DNA of 11,447 nt from positions 1 through 11,447 of the forward strand of contig JABHYI010000187.1 of NCBI GenBank assembly GCA_018656255.1, read 5' to 3'. Shown in pieces: positions 6,488 to 11,447 of the stretch. Both the position numbers and the translations under genes were made by a program. How positions within the stretch are numbered: position 1 is the stretch's first letter; the number at the start of each line of letters is the position of its first letter. The notes beneath the pieces are model-generated. The model was not told the origin of the DNA and made no database searches. It was given only the letters and a program-made list of their open reading frames with translations. Source of the DNA: Bacteroidota bacterium (lineage in GTDB: Bacteria > Bacteroidota > Bacteroidia > Flavobacteriales > Flavobacteriaceae).

Positions 6488-8491
6488 TTACAATAACTCT
6501 GCTACGGTTTTTTGCAGTGATTTTATTTTATCTCTTAGTTTTGCAGCCATCATAAAATCTAATTCTTTAGCAGATTTCTCCATTGCTTTTCTGGTATCTC
6601 GTATCTTTTTTTCTAGCTGTGGCTTTGTTAGGTATTGGCCCTCGGGTTCTGGAGCCGCCAGTGTGTCTTTTGTTTCAAAGGCATAGGCTTCTTGTTTTGA
6701 TTTGGTCAAGGAATTTTCAAAACTTTTTTTAATGGCCATAGGTGTAATGCCTTCCTTGGCATTATGTGCAATTTGCTTTTCCCTGCGATATTGGCTTGCA
6801 TCCATGGTTTTTTGCATGCTTTTTGTAATTTTATCTGCATATAAAATAGCTCTTCCGTTTAAATTTCGCGCAGCACGACCCACGGTTTGGGTAAGTGAAC
6901 GCTCACTTCTTAAAAAGCCCTCTTTGTCTGCGTCTAAAATGGCAACTAAAGACACCTCCGGTAAATCAAGTCCTTCTCTAAGTAAATTTACACCAACTAG
7001 TACATCAAACAGCCCAAGGCGTAAATCTTGCATAATTTCTACACGCTCTAAAGTATCTACATCACTATGTATATACCTACAACGTATGTTTACACGGTCC
7101 ATATATTTGGTGAGTTCTTCTGCCATGCGTTTGGTTAATGTAGTCACCAAAACTCGCTCATCAAGCTCAATACGTTTATGTATTTCTTCAAGTAAATCAT
7201 CTATTTGATTAAGACTTGGGCGTACTTCTATGGGCGGGTCCAATAGCCCTGTTGGTCTAATGATTTGCTCTACATACACCCCGTCAGTTTTTTCTAGTTC
7301 ATAATCTGCAGGGGTAGCGCTCACATAGATTACTTGGTTTTGCATGGCTTCAAATTCTTCAAATTTTAAGGGTCTGTTGTCCATGGCTGCGGGGAGCCTG
7401 AAACCGTATTCTACTAGGTTTACTTTCCTAGATCTGTCACCACCATACATGGCACCTACTTGAGGTACACTCACGTGAGATTCATCAACAATCATTAAAA
7501 AATCATCAGGGAAAAAGTCTAATAAACAAAACGGTCTTGTTCCTGCAAGACGTCCATCAAGATAGCGAGAGTAGTTTTCGATACCGCTGCAATAGCCTAA
7601 TTCTCGGATCATTTCTAAATCAAAGTTAGTGCGTTCATCCAAACGTTTTGCCTCTAGATGCTTGCCTATTTCTTTAAAGTAATCTACTTGTTTTACTAAA
7701 TCATCTTGAATTTCTTTGATAGCACCTTGAAGGACATCTGGAGAAGTAACAAACATATTGGCAGGATAAATATTTAGCCGTTCATATTTTTCAATAACGT
7801 TATTATTTAAAGGGTCAAAAGCTTCAATTTCTTCAATTTCATCACCAAAAAAGTGAACCCTAAAGCCGTTATCTGCATATCCAGGAAATATATCTACCGT
7901 GTCTCCTTTGATGCGAAAATTACCATGGTTAAAATCTGCCTCGGTCCTTGAGTAAAGACTTTGCACCAGTTTATGTAATAATTTTGTTCTTGAAATTACC
8001 TGTCCTTTTTCAAGTGATATTACGTTTTTCTGAAACTCTACAGGATTCCCTATACCATATAGGCAGGATACAGATGCGATAACAATAACATCACGCCGCC
8101 CAGAAAGCAAGGAGGAGGTAGTGCTTAGACGCATCACTTCAATTTCTTCATTAATAGAAAGATCTTTTTCTATGTAAACGCCACTTGATGGAATAAATGC
8201 TTCTGGCTGGTAATAGTCATAATAAGAAACAAAATACTCTACAGCATTGTTTGGGAAGAATTGTTTAAACTCAGAGTAAAGTTGCGCCGCCAAGGTTTTA
8301 TTGTGCGCTAGTACAAGTGTTGGCTTTTCTACCTCTTGAATAACATTGGCAACAGTAAAGGTTTTTCCACTTCCTGTGACTCCAAGAAGTGTTTGGTATT
8401 GCTCTTTGGAGTTAATACCCTCAACCAGTGATTTAATTGCCTGAGGTTGGTCTCCTGTGGGTTTAAAATTTGAAACAAGATTGAATTTCAT
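6488..8491 (-). CDS. uvrB: Excinuclease ABC subunit UvrB
   Basis: UvrB is the damage-verifying helicase-like subunit of bacterial nucleotide excision repair. It is loaded by UvrA and then recruits the UvrC (or Cho) nuclease. This copy is 667 residues, the normal full length. It has Walker A GVTGSGKT at 37-44, the beta-hairpin region SYYDYYQPEAFIP at 89-101 that clamps the DNA strand, the Walker B DESH at 336-339, SAT at 391-393, and helicase motif VI QTVGRAARN at 535-543. The C-terminal UVR domain (about 622-662), which contacts UvrC, is present. The ATG start gives the standard MKFNLVSNF N-terminus. No uvrA or canonical uvrC lies in the window, but the GIY-YIG fusion about 4 kb downstream is a possible partner. 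It probably has its own promoter (8506-8499) and is separated by about 110 bases from genes on each side. Confidence 0.98.
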   Translation of the reverse strand: MKFNLVSNFKPTGDQPQAIKSLVEGINSKEQYQTLLGVTGSGKTFTVANVIQEVEKPTLVLAHNKTLAAQLYSEFKQFFPNNAVEYFVSYYDYYQPEAFIPSSGVYIEKDLSINEEIEVMRLSTTSSLLSGRRDVIVIASVSCLYGIGNPVEFQKNVISLEKGQVISRTKLLHKLVQSLYSRTEADFNHGNFRIKGDTVDIFPGYADNGFRVHFFGDEIEEIEAFDPLNNNVIEKYERLNIYPANMFVTSPDVLQGAIKEIQDDLVKQVDYFKEIGKHLEAKRLDERTNFDLEMIRELGYCSGIENYSRYLDGRLAGTRPFCLLDFFPDDFLMIVDESHVSVPQVGAMYGGDRSRKVNLVEYGFRLPAAMDNRPLKFEEFEAMQNQVIYVSATPADYELEKTDGVYVEQIIRPTGLLDPPIEVRPSLNQIDDLLEEIHKRIELDERVLVTTLTKRMAEELTKYMDRVNIRCRYIHSDVDTLERVEIMQDLRLGLFDVLVGVNLLREGLDLPEVSLVAILDADKEGFLRSERSLTQTVGRAARNLNGRAILYADKITKSMQKTMDASQYRREKQIAHNAKEGITPMAIKKSFENSLTKSKQEAYAFETKDTLAAPEPEGQYLTKPQLEKKIRDTRKAMEKSAKELDFMMAAKLRDKIKSLQKTVAELL

Positions 8492-8498
8492 ACACTGA

Positions 8499-8506
8499 CA
8501 AAAATA
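8499..8506 (-). promoter_or_regulatory. Candidate Bacteroidota -7 promoter element (TATTTTTG) for uvrB
   Basis: This is an exact match on the minus strand to TAnnTTTG, ending only seven bases before the uvrB ATG. A TTG at 8525-8523 lies 16 bases upstream, slightly short of the usual -33 spacing. If used, transcription would start at or next to the start codon, giving a leaderless or nearly leaderless mRNA. The motif is A+T-rich and could occur by chance. Confidence 0.45.
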
Positions 8507-8601
8507 GCCAAATTAAGCCCATCAATTCCTTAAAATTAGCCCAAAACAATGCTGTGGGTCATTAAAACAAAGTAAAGACTATTTGTAGGGTGCAACACTG
8601 G

Positions 8602-11028
8602 TTAATAGTTCACGTATACATACCCAATGAGCGGGGTTGGCATTGATGGATCATTTAATAACAGCACATAATAATAAGTGCCTACGGGAACCAGTTTTTT
8701 CTCATATAATAGTCCAGTATTGGGTATGGCATTCCAAAAACCCTGGGCATTTCCTCCTATGTAAATTAAAGTACCGTCTCTGGAATACATTTTTAGTTCA
8801 AAGTTTTCATAGATGTTTAATAACCCTGAAATTTCAAATACATCATTAATCGAATCCCTATTGGGAGAAAACCCTTGAGGCACAAAAGGAGGACAATTTT
8901 CTATGGTAATCCAAAAAGAACTTACAGCATAGCAAACAGCCGTGTCTAGCCTAACAAAAATTTCTTGCTCAGCACTCAAACTTTGATAGCTTGAAGGATT
9001 TGTAATGGCAAAGCTATTAGATAGTGCATTTTCTAGAGAGGTATAAAAACGTATAATATCATCTGTGTTGCTGCTTATTAGATCATTTTGTTGGGTAAGA
9101 TCAAAAACGGCGCTATTAAAACCTTCATTGCACAACAGCAAATCTGGAAGGTCTGCTATGGGGTCTATGGTTAAAAAAGTTACTGGTAACGTAAAATGGT
9201 TGTTTGTCTCGTTGCGCTCTAAAACGATACCTTGGTTTACTCCAGTATCATCTACAGCAGCCAAAAAAGTAAAATTATTGGGTATTGAGGCGTCTATTTC
9301 TATTTCAACAAAACCATCCTGGCTGTCTCCAATGGGAATAATTTCTTGCGTTTGTGCTTGCATTACAAGTTGCCCATTGATGTAAAATGCGATAGGAGTG
9401 TTACTGGGTAAAGGGCCAGTTCCAAGTGTGTTATAAACGGTGTATTGAACCTCTAGCGTTTCTTCTCTACAAGTGTTGAGAGGGCCGTTAATAACAATGG
9501 TTGCATCTGGAAGTAAGCAATCTAGTACCGCTATAGTAAAAGAATTCACAAGGTAACATTGGGTGTTGTCTGCCCTTATAAAAATCTCTTGCGGGTTTTG
9601 AAGATTTGTATAATTTGTTGGGTTTTCAATAGCATTTTGACTTGCAATAGCATCTTCATTAGACTCATAAAAACTAAGCAAGGCCTGAGAATCTGCCTGG
9701 ACAACTCCTTGGGTTAAATCAAAGTTTAGCGAGGGGATCACATCACAAATCTCAAGATCTTGTAATACAGTTTGCTCTGGTAGTTCTAGAAGGGTAATAG
9801 AGGCAGTGTCTTGGTTGTTGTCTTCTATGATTTCATACACCGTGCTTCCTCCAGCTCCGTTGTCATCAACAAATACATTGAGCTGGAAATCTGCTCCAAT
9901 TTCAATGGGTATGGTGAGTGTAATGGTATTGGTTTGTTGTCCTGAGATTGGGATTATATCGGTGGTTTGACTCTGGCCAACAAGGGTGGTATTCCCATAA
10001 AAGGCAATTGGTGTGCCAAGGGGAAGTGCATCTGTACAATTTAAGTTGTATACCGTATAGGTAATTTCTAGATCTCTATCTCCACAAGCATCACCCCCTT
10101 GTACTGTATCTATACTTATAGTTGCGTCTGGCAATTGAGAATTTAACACCGTTATAATAGTATTAATCATTACAAAGTCTTGCCCAGAGGTTAGGTCAAT
10201 AACAGCGCTTGTATCTCCGGGGCTTATGTTGTTTTCTATAGAATAAAAATCTATGTCCATATTGTACATTACTTCATTTTGGGTAAAGCTATTGGTGCCA
10301 TTAAAAGCATTATCTGCAGGGTTTAGTGGTGGGTTAGAAATAATATTTCCATTAATTTGAAGGGTTTCATTAACAGAGAGTGATTGGTCACCTTCCCAGG
10401 CTAAAAATCCAATTTTGGCTCCATCGTTGTCTAGTACATTTATGTTTGATAGATTAATTGTAAGATTGGTGTTGGTGGCAGAAACACTCTCCAAACCGTC
10501 AAAAACAGTAACCTGGTTTAAAGGCAATGTGCTGTCTTGATAAATAACGGTAATTGCCCATCCAGCAAAGTTTGTCGTGTTCTCACAATAAGGAGCAATA
10601 CTATCTGTAAGGTCTAAATCTGCTAATGTGTATAAGCTGTTTCCAGTTGTTTGAACAAGCGAGGTTACATCTGCAAAAGCGGCAAAATAAACCAATCCAT
10701 TACTGATTGTCTCTGAGAAGGTTCTTTGAGCAGTAATTTGCTGGCCGTTTAGTGTTACCTGAAAATCTCCCGTTCCAGAACCAGCCCAATACAGGTATGC
10801 AGCAATGATTTGCTGGTCTGGTTGTAGTTCAAAGTTTGCACTACTAGAGGTTAATATCTCACATGGAGTTGGAGGCACAGCGCCTGTGTTTTCTCCAGTG
10901 TTTAGGGTGTTTCCAAATGCTAGGTAGTCATACTGGCCATTAAATTGTGCAAAAACGGCTACTTCTTGTGCCACCAAAATCATTGGAGAGAACAACAAGA
11001 ATAAACAAAAAACAACAAGAGGTTTCAT
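8602..11028 (-). CDS. Secreted T9SS type B sorting-domain protein with two tandem repeats
   Basis: This 808-residue protein is exported and probably surface-attached or released. It starts with a signal peptide (K2, then a hydrophobic core to about residue 19, with likely cleavage near VA-QE at 20/21). Residues about 22-295 form an all-beta-looking N-terminal domain that I cannot name; it includes AAYLYWAGSGTGD (76-88) and FAGWAITVIYQD (154-165). Two repeats follow at 299-505 and 506-712. Each begins LPDATI, has a CARDB-like half with YTVYN and TPIAFY, then a second half with FDLTQ, a QEIF(I/V)R segment and a CY pair. The C-terminus (714-808) is the gliding-motility-associated type B domain: GFSPNRDSINDVFEI at 719-733, KMYSRDGTLIY at 746-756, and VGTYYYVL at 782-789. 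It departs from the common GFSPNGDGIND and R-W-G forms. There is no catalytic motif, so adhesion or a structural role is likely. No porP/sprF-like gene follows; uvrB does. Confidence 0.92.
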   Translation of the reverse strand: MKPLVVFCLFLLFSPMILVAQEVAVFAQFNGQYDYLAFGNTLNTGENTGAVPPTPCEILTSSSANFELQPDQQIIAAYLYWAGSGTGDFQVTLNGQQITAQRTFSETISNGLVYFAAFADVTSLVQTTGNSLYTLADLDLTDSIAPYCENTTNFAGWAITVIYQDSTLPLNQVTVFDGLESVSATNTNLTINLSNINVLDNDGAKIGFLAWEGDQSLSVNETLQINGNIISNPPLNPADNAFNGTNSFTQNEVMYNMDIDFYSIENNISPGDTSAVIDLTSGQDFVMINTIITVLNSQLPDATISIDTVQGGDACGDRDLEITYTVYNLNCTDALPLGTPIAFYGNTTLVGQSQTTDIIPISGQQTNTITLTIPIEIGADFQLNVFVDDNGAGGSTVYEIIEDNNQDTASITLLELPEQTVLQDLEICDVIPSLNFDLTQGVVQADSQALLSFYESNEDAIASQNAIENPTNYTNLQNPQEIFIRADNTQCYLVNSFTIAVLDCLLPDATIVINGPLNTCREETLEVQYTVYNTLGTGPLPSNTPIAFYINGQLVMQAQTQEIIPIGDSQDGFVEIEIDASIPNNFTFLAAVDDTGVNQGIVLERNETNNHFTLPVTFLTIDPIADLPDLLLCNEGFNSAVFDLTQQNDLISSNTDDIIRFYTSLENALSNSFAITNPSSYQSLSAEQEIFVRLDTAVCYAVSSFWITIENCPPFVPQGFSPNRDSINDVFEISGLLNIYENFELKMYSRDGTLIYIGGNAQGFWNAIPNTGLLYEKKLVPVGTYYYVLLLNDPSMPTPLIGYVYVNY
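8893..10134 (-). repeat. Two tandem protein-coding repeats of about 621 bp within the T9SS protein
   Basis: Unit 1 is 10134-9514 (residues 299-505) and unit 2 is 9513-8893 (residues 506-712), with a period of 207 residues. The units align along their length: LPDATI, E(I/V)xYTVYN, TPIAFY, EIIPI or DIIPI, a DD or VDD segment, FDLTQ, FY, QEIF(I/V)R, CYxVxSFxI and a final Cys. They are clearly diverged rather than identical, so this is an old duplication, not a recent slippage product. Confidence 0.85.
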
Positions 11029-11146
11029 AGCGATAATTACTACGCTAAATATAAGGTTTTTTTAATTTAGTAAACACCAGCAATCAGCTTTAATAATAGG
11101 ATTATTCAACTACACGAAAGTTAAATTTTACATTTAGATTTTGCCT
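11029..11146. other. Intergenic region between dapD and the T9SS protein gene
   Basis: These 118 A+T-rich bases hold no gene. On the minus strand TATATTTA (11053-11046) is one base off the TAnnTTTG promoter consensus and lies 17 bases before the ATG of the secreted protein. A TTTA at 11074-11071 is 17 bases further upstream, a weak -33 candidate. AATAAT-CCT-ATTATT (11106-11092) is a small A/T-only hairpin without a T tract. Neither is strong. Confidence 0.3.
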
Positions 11147-11447
11147 TTATATTGCTACGTTATATTCGCGCAGGGCATCATTTAAAGATGTTTTTTTATT
11201 GGTGCTTTCTTTTCTTTTTCCAATAATTAGCGCGCAAGGAACTTGAAAGTCTCCGGCAGGAAATTTTTTGGTATAACTTCCAGGGATCACCACAGATCTT
11301 GCAGGAACAACTCCTTTGGTTTCAAGGGGTGTTTCTCCAGTGACATCTATAATTTTGGTGCTCATAGTAAGAACTACATTGGCTCCTAAAACAGCTTCCT
11401 TTTCTACACGTACTCCTTCTACAACAATACAACGTGAACCAATAAAA
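11147..11447 (-). CDS. dapD: 2,3,4,5-tetrahydropyridine-2,6-dicarboxylate N-succinyltransferase DapD, C-terminal part (cut by window edge)
   Basis: DapD uses succinyl-CoA to acylate tetrahydrodipicolinate in the succinylase branch of diaminopimelate and lysine synthesis, in the cytoplasm. Only the last 99 codons or so are inside the window; the open frame continues upstream past 11447, and the Met codon at 11365 is internal, not the start. The visible part has left-handed beta-helix (hexapeptide) rungs: FIGSRCIVVEGV, VEKEAVLGANVVLT, then STKIIDVTG, and VVPARSVVIPGSY. The C-terminal segment FQVPCALIIGKRK with SLNDALREYNV matches the DapD tail, equivalent to the CAVIVKK and ELLR segments of the E. 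coli enzyme. Its length and N-terminus cannot be judged. Confidence 0.93.
   Translation of the reverse strand, partial: FIGSRCIVVEGVRVEKEAVLGANVVLTMSTKIIDVTGETPLETKGVVPARSVVIPGSYTKKFPAGDFQVPCALIIGKRKESTNKKTSLNDALREYNVAI

Noticed and set aside
8540..8558. Possible terminator hairpin (CCCA/TGGG) between the secreted-protein gene and uvrB
   Set aside because: The stem is only four perfect base pairs with an 11-base loop, and no T tract follows on the transcribed strand.
191..9385. Open frames on the plus strand of 60-170 codons, for example at 191-550, 4861-5283 and 6702-7208
   Set aside because: All lie opposite strongly supported minus-strand genes. Their translations have no recognisable motifs and are explained by the codon use of the real genes.
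11092..11106. AATAAT/ATTATT hairpin downstream of dapD
   Set aside because: It is an all-A/T stem of six pairs with no following T tract and is expected by chance in such A+T-rich DNA.
11147..11365. A separate 72-residue small protein starting at the Met codon at 11365
   Set aside because: The frame continues upstream without a stop to the window edge, and the added residues are DapD hexapeptide repeats, so this Met is internal to dapD.

Overview
The window looks like ordinary chromosomal sequence from a member of the Bacteroidota, most likely a marine-type flavobacterium. The evidence is A+T-rich DNA, a large secreted protein with a gliding-motility/type IX secretion (T9SS, type B) C-terminal domain, Bacteroidota-style TAnnTTTG promoter motifs, little sign of Shine-Dalgarno sequences, and a set of flavobacterial housekeeping genes. 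Every supported gene lies on the minus strand, so transcription runs from high to low coordinates. No mobile element, CRISPR array, tRNA or rRNA was seen.

In the direction of transcription: (1) 11447-11147, the C-terminal end of DapD (lysine/diaminopimelate synthesis), cut by the window edge. (2) 11028-8602, an 808-residue secreted protein with a signal peptide, a novel-looking N-terminal domain, two tandem repeats of about 207 residues and a C-terminal T9SS sorting domain. (3) 8491-6488, UvrB of nucleotide excision repair, with a candidate promoter almost touching its start codon. (4) A run of seven closely spaced genes, probably one operon, starting from a candidate promoter at 6399-6392: a Gfo/Idh/MocA oxidoreductase, a 3-hydroxybutyryl-CoA dehydrogenase, a DUF1015 protein, the PLP-homeostasis protein YggS, a DEDDh-exonuclease/GIY-YIG nuclease fusion, a six-helix potassium-channel-like protein with a C-terminal zinc ribbon, and the start of MiaA, cut by the other window edge.

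The seven-gene run mixes metabolism (oxidoreductases, DUF1015, YggS), DNA repair (the UvrC/Cho-like nuclease), ion transport and tRNA modification (MiaA). Gaps range from 51-54 bases to a one-base overlap (TAATG) between the channel and miaA, so cotranscription is more likely than a single shared pathway. The closest functional link is between UvrB and the Cho-like fusion nuclease, which could act in the same repair process.

I did not find a convincing undescribed multi-gene system. The points most worth a second look are the nuclease fusion, the zinc-ribbon channel, the DUF1015 protein with its DGHHR motif, the repeat architecture of the secreted protein, and two adjacent genes that both appear to start at TTG within the sequence ATATTG.
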